38,011 nucleotides of DNA from Bacteroidota bacterium (lineage in GTDB: Bacteria; Bacteroidota; Bacteroidia; Chitinophagales; Chitinophagaceae): contig CAUJFR010000012.1 of the NCBI GenBank assembly GCA_963169885.1, positions 1 through 38,011 of the forward strand. The letters are read 5' to 3'. A program made the position numbers and the translations under genes. The notes beneath the pieces were generated by a model. That model was not told the DNA's origin and did not search any database. It saw only the letters and a program-made list of their open reading frames with translations. Numbering within the stretch: position 1 is the first letter of the stretch; each line of letters opens with the position of its first letter. This document shows positions 27,574 to 36,553 of this stretch, piece after piece.

Positions 27574-27946
27574 ACCACTGTACAACCTCTCTCTTTCTGA
27601 GAAAATATCCAATCCCCTCTTCTGTTTTCGTTCCTTCCATATTTACATCTTCCACCTGTATCTGCAAACCATTTACTTTCCCGTCCGCATTCCGTTTAAA
27701 AGTGGCGGTACCGGCAAACGACACTATTTCAAACACATCTTTGGTTTCAGTTTTACGCAGTTCGGAGTTACCCATAACTGATGTGGCGGTGAGCACACCC
27801 TCCTGCACAATCACCCCGATTTCCTTAACCGGGCTGCCATCCGGAAAAATATATTTACCCGTGTATTGTTGAAATAAAGTATCCGTCTGGGCCTGAGCTG
27901 CAGTATAGGCCAGAAAGGCGAAAAGAGCGAGCACAATTTTTTTCAT
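27572..27946 (-). CDS. Secreted hypothetical protein
   Basis: 124 aa; signal peptide MKKIVLALFAFLAYTAAQAQ; beta-rich domain YTGKYIFPDGSPVKEIGVIVQEGVL (DUF3471-like impression only). Confidence 0.75.
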   Translation of the reverse strand: MKKIVLALFAFLAYTAAQAQTDTLFQQYTGKYIFPDGSPVKEIGVIVQEGVLTATSVMGNSELRKTETKDVFEIVSFAGTATFKRNADGKVNGLQIQVEDVNMEGTKTEEGIGYFLRKREVVQW

Positions 27947-28011
27947 ATATGTGGTATTTATTTCAAATTAAACGAAAAAAAGCGCCAAAGGTTACGCCTT
28001 GTGTTAATTTT

Positions 28012-29204
28012 TCAGCATTTCTCATAAATGATGGCAGCTCCCTGACCAACCCCTACACACATAGTAGCCAGCCCGAAACGAGCATTCCTTCTCCACAGTT
28101 CGTGCAGCAGCGTGGCGGATATCCGTACCCCACTGCAGCCGAGCGGATGACCAATTGCGATGGCCCCTCCATTTACATTCACTTTTTCAGGATCCAATTC
28201 CAGCTCACGCATACAGGCTATGGATTGAGAGGCAAAGGCTTCATTCAGTTCCACCAGGTCCAATTCTCCCATTGACAGGCCAGCCCGTTGCAGCGCTTTT
28301 TGGGTAGCCGGAACCGGACCGATTCCCATGATTGCAGGATCTACACCTGCAGTAGCCATCGAACGGATACGGGCCATCGGCTGAAGTCCAAATTTTTTTA
28401 CAGCCCCTTCACTGGCCAGTAACATAGCCGCAGAACCATCATTGATACCGGATGAGTTACCTGCCGTAACCGTCCCCTCTTTAAGAAAAGCAGGTTTTAA
28501 TGCCGCCAGTTTTTCAAGACTGGTTTCCCTGGGATGTTCATCATTCACGACCCAACTGACCAGTCCCTTTTGAGTCAGTTCCACGGGGGTTATTTCATCG
28601 GCCCATTTATCAGCGGCCTTTGCAGCTGCATATTTCTGTTGCGAACCCAGGGCAAATACATCCTGTTCTTCCCGACTGATCTTCCACTGACGGGCCACAT
28701 TCTCCGCGGTTTCACCCATAGTAAAGGGATGATACATGGAAGCCAGGGCTTTATTGACAAAGCGCCAACCCATCGTGGTATCATAAATTTCGGCTGTTCG
28801 GCCAAAGGCTTCGGTGGTTTTGGGTTGTACAAATGGGGCCCGGCTCATACTTTCCACCCCGGCTGCGATTACGATTTCTGCATCCCCGCAGGCGATCTGC
28901 CGGGCTCCGTCCATAATGGCCTGGAGGCCGGAACCACAGAGACGGTTGACCGTATTGCCACCCACCGTTACGGGTAAACCAGCCAGCAGGGCGGCCATCC
29001 GGGCCACATTCCGGTTATCTTCCCCGGCCTGGTTGGCTGCACCGGCAATTACGTCCTCAATTGCGGCCGGATCTACGGTCTCATTCCGGCGAAGCAAGGC
29101 CCGGATGATATAAGCCAGCAAATCGTCGGGACGGATACTGCTAAGGATGCCTCCGTAACGGCCGACAGGCGTTCTGACAGTATCAATGATATATACAGGG
29201 TTCA
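28012..29204 (-). CDS. Acetyl-CoA C-acyltransferase (thiolase)
   Basis: ORF 28012..29286; likely true start [19 protein letters not shown] at 29204 with AAGGAG upstream; [48 protein letters not shown]. Confidence 0.94.
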
Positions 29205-29259
29205 TGCTCCTTGATTTGAAGCAAATATCCGGGAATTCATTTAATCCCGGCCGCATGGT

Positions 29260-29267
29260 TATCTTTG
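29260..29267 (+). promoter_or_regulatory. Candidate -7 box TATCTTTG for rlmN
   Basis: Exact TAnnTTTG match 6 nt before the ATG at 29274. Confidence 0.45.
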
Positions 29268-29273
29268 CCACGG

Positions 29274-30317
29274 ATGAAAAAGACACTGAAAAATATACGG
29301 CATCTTACCCTCGCGGAAATTGAAACCTTTTTTGCTGAACTGGGAGAAAAAAAATTCAGAGCCAAACAGGTCTATGAATGGCTTTGGCAGAAAGGCGCCC
29401 TGAGTTTTGCGGATATGACCAACCTGAGTAAAGACATGCGTCAGTTACTGGGCGAGCAATTCACCCTGCCGGCCCTGACCATCGATGCCACCCAGTATTC
29501 GGCCGACGGCACCATCAAATCCCGGTTTAAAACCTGGGACGGGCACCTCGTGGAAGGAGTCCTGATTCCCACCACTGCCCGATATACCGCCTGTGTATCC
29601 TCTCAGATCGGTTGTTCACTGAGCTGTAAATTCTGTGCCACCGGGTATATCGACCGGAAGCGTAACCTGGAATTTGATGAGATCTATGATGAAGTGGTGC
29701 TGATTAATCAGCAGAGTGAAAGGGTACATGGCAAAAAACTGAGCAATATCGTCTTTATGGGCATGGGTGAACCCCTGCTCAATTATAAAAATGTGATCCG
29801 GTCCATCGAACGGATCACTTCTCCCGACGGATTGGCCATGAGTCCCCGCCGGATCACCGTTTCTACCGCCGGGGTGGCCAAAGGAATCCGCCAGCTGGGG
29901 GATGATAAAGTGAAATTCAAACTTGCTTTATCATTGCATGCGGCCACTGATGCCAAACGGCATGAGATCATGCCGATCAATGACACGAACAATCTCAAGA
30001 CCCTGACGGATGCGCTCAATTATTTCTACAAACAGACCGGCAACGAGATCACGTTTGAATATATCCTGTTCAAGGATTTCAATGACTCGCTGAGAGACGC
30101 GGACGACCTGATCAAAATTTACCGCCAGGTCCCGGCCGACCTGATCAATATCATCGAATACAATCCCATCGAATTCGCCAAATACGAAAAGCCCGAAGAA
30201 GCCAAGGTGCAGGCCTTTATGCAGTACCTGGAGAAGCACCGGGTGAATGTCCGGTTACGGAAAAGCAGGGGGAAGGATATTGACGCGGCATGCGGACAGC
30301 TAGCTAATAAAGAGTAG
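29274..30317 (+). CDS. rlmN: 23S rRNA (adenine-C2)-methyltransferase
   Basis: SQIGCSLSCKFCATGYIDRKRNL radical-SAM motif, NIVFMGMGEPLLNYKNV, SLHAATDAKRHEIMPIN; listed ORF uses TTG at 29265, ATG at 29274 preferred. Confidence 0.95.
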   Translation: MKKTLKNIRHLTLAEIETFFAELGEKKFRAKQVYEWLWQKGALSFADMTNLSKDMRQLLGEQFTLPALTIDATQYSADGTIKSRFKTWDGHLVEGVLIPTTARYTACVSSQIGCSLSCKFCATGYIDRKRNLEFDEIYDEVVLINQQSERVHGKKLSNIVFMGMGEPLLNYKNVIRSIERITSPDGLAMSPRRITVSTAGVAKGIRQLGDDKVKFKLALSLHAATDAKRHEIMPINDTNNLKTLTDALNYFYKQTGNEITFEYILFKDFNDSLRDADDLIKIYRQVPADLINIIEYNPIEFAKYEKPEEAKVQAFMQYLEKHRVNVRLRKSRGKDIDAACGQLANKE

Positions 30318-30403
30318 GTTAACAGGTTGAAAAGTTGATAGGTTGACAAGGGACCTTCTAAGGAAACCGCCTTGTCAACCTATTAACTTGTTAACCTGTC
30401 AAC
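30318..30403. repeat. Octamer-periodic inverted repeat (34-bp arms, 18-nt loop)
   Basis: gttaacaggttgaaaagttgataggttgacaagg ... ccttgtcaacctattaacttgttaacctgtcaac; about 30/34 complementary by eye; starts right after the rlmN TAG. Confidence 0.9.
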
Positions 30404-30577
30404 ATTAACAACCTCCTGAATTATTGTTAAACACCCTCAGCAGAAAATAATTACGAATTATTTCTTAGTTCGGTTAAACCCGGGCCTTTCCTGCCGGTCT
30501 CTACCCTATTCACATTAATTAACCTTGACCGGCGAAGGTTATCCATTCAGGCCCTCGTCTCAAAGAAAAAGTAAATC

Positions 30578-31291
30578 ATGAAAAAGTTAATGCTCCCCGT
30601 ACTGGCCATGGCGCTTGTATTCAATGCCAATGCCCAGGAAATCCCTGAAAGAAAAGCAGACCATCCACCCATGATGCATCATAAGCAAAAGGGAGGACCG
30701 GAACGCCATAAAGCCATGAAAGAACTGAACCTGACGGATGCCCAAAAGGAACAGTTTAAAACGGAGAAGGATGCTTTCCGTAAAAAAATGGAAGAGCTGA
30801 AAAAGAATGACAACATTACCGTGAAGGAATGGAAGGCGAAAAGAGAAAGCCTGGTGAAAGAACATAAGGCAAAGATGGAAAGCGTGTTCACGCCTGAACA
30901 AAAGGCCAAAATGGAACAGCGTAAAAAAGAGGGACAGGCCAAACAGCAGGAAATGATGAAGCTAAGAGCGGAGAAAATGAAAACACAGCTCGGACTTACT
31001 GAAGAGCAATCCGCTAAACTGGAAAAGAGCCGTAAAGAAATGGGTGATAAAATGAAAGCGATCCGTGAAAACAAAGCGCTCACCGAAGAACAGAAACGTG
31101 AGCAAATGCGTGAGCTGGGTAAAAAACAAAAAGAGAATATGAAGTCTATTCTCACCGAAGAGCAATTGAAGAAAATGAAGGAAGGAAGAAAACAAGGCCC
31201 AGGTCGTGGTGAAGGTCCCGGTAAAGGTCCCAAGGGACCAAAAGGACATAAAACTCCTCCGCCTCCTCCTGTTGAAAAAGAAACCCTTTGA
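30578..31291 (+). CDS. Spy/CpxP-like periplasmic protein (two LTxxQ regions)
   Basis: 237 aa; signal peptide MKKLMLPVLAMALVFNANAQ; LNLTDAQKEQF..FTPEQKAKM and LGLTEEQSAKL..LTEEQLKKM; Pro/Gly/Lys-rich tail. Confidence 0.8.
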   Translation: MKKLMLPVLAMALVFNANAQEIPERKADHPPMMHHKQKGGPERHKAMKELNLTDAQKEQFKTEKDAFRKKMEELKKNDNITVKEWKAKRESLVKEHKAKMESVFTPEQKAKMEQRKKEGQAKQQEMMKLRAEKMKTQLGLTEEQSAKLEKSRKEMGDKMKAIRENKALTEEQKREQMRELGKKQKENMKSILTEEQLKKMKEGRKQGPGRGEGPGKGPKGPKGHKTPPPPPVEKETL

Positions 31292-31310
31292 TGATTCTAT
31301 GATATGATGT

Positions 31311-31338
31311 AAAGGCCCCGGATCGGGGCCTTTTTTTT
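31311..31338 (+). terminator. Rho-independent terminator after the Spy-like gene
   Basis: aaaggccccggatcggggcctttttttt. Confidence 0.93.
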
Positions 31339-31651
31339 GCCTGCGGCAAAAAGGGGGTGGCCACGAAATCACACGAAAAAACACAAAAAAATACAGGCCA
31401 CGGATCACACAGATACACACGGATATGGCATTATCTTATGTACAGCTGACAAAAATAATTCCCGCTAAGCTTTATAAGAGCTTACGAATATTGAAGTTTC
31501 TTTCCTCGTTAGTAAAGACTTTAACTCTTTGCGGGAAAAAGAACTTTATAGTCTGATTGAAATCCGTGTGTATCTGTGTGATCCGTGGCCTGCCTTTCTG
31601 TATTTTTCGTGCATTTTAGTGTCAATTCGTGGCAAAAATCTTGCTGCAGGC
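31339..31651. repeat. About 313-bp MITE-like element with long imperfect terminal inverted repeats
   Basis: 31-nt perfect core 31394..31424 (caggccacggatcacacagatacacacggat) vs 31562..31592; outer arms also pair (gccacgaa; gcctgcggcaa/ttgctgcaggc). Confidence 0.85.
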
Positions 31652-31679
31652 AAGTTTCGGCCATCCGGCCGGAAATCCG

Positions 31680-31687
31680 TACCTTTG
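31680..31687 (+). promoter_or_regulatory. Candidate -7 box TACCTTTG for the RluB-type gene
   Basis: Exact TAnnTTTG match, 37 nt before the ATG at 31725. Confidence 0.45.
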
Positions 31688-31724
31688 CGGCTCACTACTG
31701 TTGTAAAACAGCAAACTACTCACC

Positions 31725-32675
31725 ATGAAGCAACCCGGAAATAACTTCGGAAAATTCGCGAAAAAGAAGAGCAACGCCGCGATTAAAGAACAATTCAAAC
31801 AGGAAAAAAGAAAAGACAAAAAGGAAAGGGAAGCCTTCTTTGATCAAAAGAAAGCAGAAGCCCGTCAACGCCTGACCCCCAATGTAAATCAGCAGTCCGG
31901 TAAGAAAGGACAGGCACCCGCTCCCGTATCCCATCAGCGGAAAGAGAGCGACGAACTGATGCCCCTTAATAAATACATCGCCCACTCCGGTGTGGCCGCC
32001 CGCCGCGAAGCCGCTGAACTGGTCAAGCAGGGGCTTGTAAAAGTGAATGGTGAGACCGTGAATGAACCCGGTTTTAAAGTATCGCCCAAGGATGAAGTAC
32101 GGGTCAACGGAAAAAAGATTTTCCTGGCGAAGAACCTGGTCTATATACTGCTCAATAAACCCAAAGATTTCATTACCACCACCGATGATCCGCAGGGCCG
32201 GAAAACGGTATTGGATATAATCGCACGGGCTACCACCGAAAGAGTTTACCCGGTAGGCCGGCTGGACCGCAATACCTCCGGTGTTTTAATTCTCACCAAC
32301 GATGGTGAACTGGCGCAGAAACTCACGCATCCCAGCAATGAAGTAAAGAAAGTTTACCACGTTACCCTGAATAAACCCCTGGAGAAAAGAGATTTTGAAC
32401 AAATCCTGAGCGGGGTTACCCTCGAGGATGGTCCCGCGAATGTGGATGTACTGGCCTATGCCGATGCAAAAGACAAATCACAGGTGGGGGTTGAAATTCA
32501 CAGCGGACGCAACCGGATTGTACGCCGCATCTTTGAAAAGATGGGCTATGATGTACGTAACCTGGACCGCGTAGTGTTTGCCGGACTCACCAAAAAGAAT
32601 GTAGACCGGGGTAAATGGCGCTTTCTGACCGAAAAAGAAGTACGCGACCTCAAGCATTTTGGCAAAGGAAAATAG
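31725..32675 (+). CDS. RsuA/RluB-family pseudouridine synthase
   Basis: 316 aa; basic N-terminal extension, S4 domain (LNKYIAHSGVAARREAAELVKQGLVKVNG), GRLDRNTSGVLILTNDG, EIHSGRNRIVRRIFEKMGY. Confidence 0.94.
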   Translation: MKQPGNNFGKFAKKKSNAAIKEQFKQEKRKDKKEREAFFDQKKAEARQRLTPNVNQQSGKKGQAPAPVSHQRKESDELMPLNKYIAHSGVAARREAAELVKQGLVKVNGETVNEPGFKVSPKDEVRVNGKKIFLAKNLVYILLNKPKDFITTTDDPQGRKTVLDIIARATTERVYPVGRLDRNTSGVLILTNDGELAQKLTHPSNEVKKVYHVTLNKPLEKRDFEQILSGVTLEDGPANVDVLAYADAKDKSQVGVEIHSGRNRIVRRIFEKMGYDVRNLDRVVFAGLTKKNVDRGKWRFLTEKEVRDLKHFGKGK

Positions 32676-32698
32676 CCCGCCACTCCCAATTAACTGAC

Positions 32699-33421
32699 AT
32701 GAATTTAAAGGACTCCATTATAGCCGAAACGGAGAACTGGGTAGCGATAAATAAGCCGTCCGGAATATTGTCGATCCCTGACCGTTTAGGAAAAGATATC
32801 TCGCTGAAAGTACTCCTGAAAGAAAAGTATGGAGATATTTTCACCGTGCACCGGATTGACCGGGATACCAGCGGGCTGATCATTTTTGCCAAAAATGAAA
32901 ACGCCCATAAATACCTTTCCAAACAATTTGAAGACCGGCAGACAAAAAAGATTTACCAGGGTCTGGTGATTGGCTCACCGGCAGCCAGCAGTGGCAGTAT
33001 TGAAGCGAAGATTATGGAACACCCGGCATTAAACGGGACGATGATCATCCACGCTAAAGGAAAAGAAGCACTGACTGATTATGAGGTCCTGGAAGATTTT
33101 GGCATTTTCTCTTTTCTGCAGTTTCGCATTCACACCGGCCGTACGCACCAGATCCGGGTACATATGAAAGACCTCGGCTACCCGATTGTATGCGACCCAT
33201 TGTATGGAGATGGCAAACCTCTGCTTTTATCCGCCGTAAAATCTAAATTCAAATTATCCAAGAACGAACTGGAAGAACGTCCCATCCTCGGCCGGTTGGC
33301 CTTGCATGCGTTTCAGCTGAGTTTTACCGATATAGATGGAAATATAGTTGACCTCGAAGCACCCCTGCATAAAGACATGCGGGCTACTTTACAGCAGCTG
33401 GCCAAAAGAAAGAAAAAATAA
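32699..33421 (+). CDS. RluA-family pseudouridine synthase
   Basis: Start MNLKDSIIAETENWVAINKPSG at 32699 (listed ORF extends to 32615); VHRIDRDTSGLIIFAK, FRIHTGRTHQIRVHMKDLGYPIVCDPLYG. Confidence 0.94.
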   Translation: MNLKDSIIAETENWVAINKPSGILSIPDRLGKDISLKVLLKEKYGDIFTVHRIDRDTSGLIIFAKNENAHKYLSKQFEDRQTKKIYQGLVIGSPAASSGSIEAKIMEHPALNGTMIIHAKGKEALTDYEVLEDFGIFSFLQFRIHTGRTHQIRVHMKDLGYPIVCDPLYGDGKPLLLSAVKSKFKLSKNELEERPILGRLALHAFQLSFTDIDGNIVDLEAPLHKDMRATLQQLAKRKKK

Positions 33422-34600
33422 TCAGGAATTATCCAGGGCCTGTAATAAATCATCCAGGATATCCTCCACATCTTCCAGTCCAACGGACACCCGGATCAGA
33501 CCTGGGGTAATACCCACCGACTGACGTTCCGCTTCCGATAATTTGGAATGGGTGGTGGAAGCCGGGTTAGAGTCTATGGTGCTGCTGTCGCCCAGGTTAT
33601 TGGTCATGGAAATCATTTCAAGTGCATTCAGTAATTTACGGCCACTTTCAACTCCTCCCTTCAATTCAAAAGTGACAATTCCCCCACCATTGCTCATTTG
33701 TTTTTTGGCAATGGCGTATTGCGGATGCGATTCAAGGAATGGATATTTCACCCTGCTGATTTTCGCATGTCCCTGCAGTTTAGTGGCAATGGCCAGTGCG
33801 GAAGCGGCATGCCGATCCATCCGGATAAATAAGGTCTCCAGGCTTTTGCTCAGCACCCAGGCATTAAAGGGGCTCATGGAAGGTCCGGTATTCCGGATAA
33901 AAAGATAGAGCTGGTGTATCAGTTCTTTTTTACCGACAATCACCCCACCTAACACCCGTCCCTGGCCATCAATAAACTTGGTAGCAGAATGTATCACCAG
34001 GTCAGCTCCGTATTGTATGGGTTGCTGAACGGCGGGAGTGGCGAAACAATTATCAACGACCAGCATGATAGAATGCTTTTTACAAATCGCAGCAACGTAT
34101 TCAATATCGATAATATCCAGCCCCGGATTACTCGGCGTTTCCAGGTAAAGCATTTTTGTGGCAGGTTTTACCAACGCTTCAATCGTCTCCGGTTGATTCA
34201 TATCGAAATAAGAAGACTCAATTCCCCATTTGGGCAGGTATTTGGTCAGAATGGTATGCGTGGACCCAAAGACGGCGGATGCGGAAATGATATGATCCCC
34301 CTTACTGAGAAAGGTCATGAACGTAGAGAAGATCGCGGCCATTCCTGTACCGGTTGCTACCCCATGTTCCGCTCCTTCAAGAGCCGCCATCTTATTGACA
34401 AACTCATCCACACCCGGATTCGAAAAGCGGGAATAAATATTGACTTCCGGTGATTCAGTGGCAAAGGCCGCGGCCATATCTTCCGCAGAATCATAGGTGA
34501 AACTGCTGGTCAGAAACAAAGGCGTGGAATGTTCTTTCTGCGCCGTTTTTGGAGTCTGCATTCTTACTGCACGGGTAGCCGGTTTTTGTTGTTTTGCCAT
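33422..34600 (-). CDS. metZ: O-succinylhomoserine sulfhydrylase-type trans-sulfuration enzyme
   Basis: 392 aa Cys/Met metabolism PLP enzyme; YSRFSNPGVDEFVNKMAALEGAE, LYLETPSNPGLDIIDI, LVIHSATKFIDGQGRVLGGVIVG; exact substrate inferred. Confidence 0.88.
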   Translation of the reverse strand: MAKQQKPATRAVRMQTPKTAQKEHSTPLFLTSSFTYDSAEDMAAAFATESPEVNIYSRFSNPGVDEFVNKMAALEGAEHGVATGTGMAAIFSTFMTFLSKGDHIISASAVFGSTHTILTKYLPKWGIESSYFDMNQPETIEALVKPATKMLYLETPSNPGLDIIDIEYVAAICKKHSIMLVVDNCFATPAVQQPIQYGADLVIHSATKFIDGQGRVLGGVIVGKKELIHQLYLFIRNTGPSMSPFNAWVLSKSLETLFIRMDRHAASALAIATKLQGHAKISRVKYPFLESHPQYAIAKKQMSNGGGIVTFELKGGVESGRKLLNALEMISMTNNLGDSSTIDSNPASTTHSKLSEAERQSVGITPGLIRVSVGLEDVEDILDDLLQALDNS

Positions 34601-34897
34601 CTTGAAGTACTGCTTTAATATTCCTGTAAAGATACAATGGGACCGGTAATCGATTGGGAAAATGATGTCTACAAAAATAATAGGCTATAACCCTTTGACC
34701 CACACAAGGGGATTCCCGTGATCGCTGATCCCGGGCTTTAATTACTCTTCAATTCTAGCTGAATCATTGGTAACGAACGGTTATTTCCTTATTTTTCCGC
34801 CCGGATGGGGTAGTCACCCTTCCCAAACCGGAACTGTATAGATTACCTTACCGGGCAAACGAACCAAAACTGTAGTTTTTCGCGATAATGTTTACAT

Positions 34898-35659
34898 ATG
34901 AAATTATTTTCTGCCAAACATACTGCGCCCCGATTCACGGATGAAGGACAGGGAGATCCGATCATTCTCCTGTATGGACTGTTTGGTTCGGTGAAGAATT
35001 TTCAACCCCTGATTGAACACCTGCGTAAAACCCACCGGGTCATTGTTCCGATCTTTCCTTTTTATGAATTGGGATTCTGTGTCGATATTTTTACCCTGAT
35101 GAAATTTGTTCAGGAAGTGGCAGATGAACTGCAGCTGGAAAAATTTCACCTGTTGGGTAATTCCATGGGCGGGCATATTGCCTTACTGTATACGCTCCAG
35201 CATCCGGAGAAAGTAAAGACCCTGACCCTGAGTGGCAGTTCCGGTTTATATGAACATGGCATGGGCGATACCTATCCAAGACGCCGGGATTACGACTATA
35301 TCAAGACCAAGACAGAACTGACTTTTTATAAACCGGAAGTGGCGACTAAGGAATTGGTGGATGAGATTTATGCTACGGTCAACAGCCGCAAAGCCATTCA
35401 GATTATTTCGCTCGCCAAATCCACGATCCGGCATAATGTAGAAAAGGATTTACATAAACTTACTCTCCCCTGCTGCCTGATCTGGGGAAAGAATGATACC
35501 ATTACCCCTCCCGAAGTGGCGGAGAGTTTTCACCGGCTGATCCCCCATTCTGAACTCCATTGGATAGATGAATGTGCGCATGTGCCGATGCTGGAAACCC
35601 CGGAAGCTTTCAATCCTCTCCTGGATGATTTTCTGAAACGATGTACGGCAGTTAAATAA
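34898..35659 (+). CDS. Alpha/beta hydrolase
   Basis: 253 aa; LLGNSMGGHIALLYTLQHPEKVKTLTLSGSSG nucleophile elbow; CLIWGKNDTITPPEVAESFHRLIPHSELHWIDECAHVPMLETPEAF. Confidence 0.92.
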   Translation: MKLFSAKHTAPRFTDEGQGDPIILLYGLFGSVKNFQPLIEHLRKTHRVIVPIFPFYELGFCVDIFTLMKFVQEVADELQLEKFHLLGNSMGGHIALLYTLQHPEKVKTLTLSGSSGLYEHGMGDTYPRRRDYDYIKTKTELTFYKPEVATKELVDEIYATVNSRKAIQIISLAKSTIRHNVEKDLHKLTLPCCLIWGKNDTITPPEVAESFHRLIPHSELHWIDECAHVPMLETPEAFNPLLDDFLKRCTAVK

Positions 35660-36415
35660 TCACTTATTCTTCCGGAGATCCAGGTTCTGAAAATAGAAGA
35701 ACCGGATCCCATGTACATTTTTATACTTATTTCCGGCTGCCAGTTGCTGAAATACGGACAAATAGCCTACTTGTAAATTTTCTTTCTGACTCAACTGATA
35801 ATTCAATCCGGCAAAAATCCGGTTCTGGTCAAAATAATTATAAACAATCTGCTTGCCAAAATTCACATGCAGTTCATCATTCAGTACCAGGGAAAGGCTG
35901 CGGGGCTGAAATTTCCTTTCACCCAGGGAAAATTGCGCTAAAAAATTATACCTGACTTTAAAATTAAACGAATAACCATCCGCCAGTTCATTATCATTTA
36001 AAATTTTTCGTCTCCATCTTTCTTCCAGCCGGATGTATTGCATCAGCCGGACCTTGGGGTATTTTGTATGCCATTGTACCTGTTGCCAGGGACGATGTTC
36101 AGGCTGTGAAATATTTTTATGATTATCCCCGGGAAAATGATTGACAAAAGCATATCCTGTTGTAAGCTTCAGGTCATCTTTTAGATAATAGGTCAGTCCG
36201 GCCCTGAAGATGCCGGTATTGAGCCCGGTTACAAAATCATCTTTTGTCCGCAAATGCGCATCCACCCAGATGCCCCATTTATTGCTCAGCCGGGTCTGGT
36301 TCAGGTAACCCAGCCAGACCTGTGTAAGCTGTTCGGTGTCTTTGGTCTGTGCTGATACATATAGTCCTGAACCAGATAAGAGTATGGCAATGACTAAAAG
36401 TCGCTTTAGAATCAT
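35660..36415 (-). CDS. DUF2490-type outer-membrane-like protein
   Basis: 251 aa; signal peptide, QVWLGYLNQTRLSNKWGIWVDAHLRTKDDF, QYIRLEERW, NDELHVNFGKQIVYNYFDQNRIFAGLNYQL. Confidence 0.8.
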   Translation of the reverse strand: MILKRLLVIAILLSGSGLYVSAQTKDTEQLTQVWLGYLNQTRLSNKWGIWVDAHLRTKDDFVTGLNTGIFRAGLTYYLKDDLKLTTGYAFVNHFPGDNHKNISQPEHRPWQQVQWHTKYPKVRLMQYIRLEERWRRKILNDNELADGYSFNFKVRYNFLAQFSLGERKFQPRSLSLVLNDELHVNFGKQIVYNYFDQNRIFAGLNYQLSQKENLQVGYLSVFQQLAAGNKYKNVHGIRFFYFQNLDLRKNK

Positions 36416-36553
36416 AGAATACGAATTTAAAGATTTAGCTGAAGTCGGTGAATTATCCGCCTCATAATTAGTGACGAATGACTAACAATGAATTGTGTAC
36501 ATGATACATCTCCGGAAAACAGGCGGGTAACCAGAAAACTTAACTATCAGAAC

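Noticed and set aside
30679-31420. Minus-strand ORFs (184 aa, 152 aa) opposite the Spy-like gene
   Set aside because: Phe/Ser/Cys-rich composition is the complement of a Lys/Glu-rich gene; no independent support.
34601-34897. SAM riboswitch upstream of metZ
   Set aside because: I could not identify conserved SAM-I/II core elements in the minus-strand leader.
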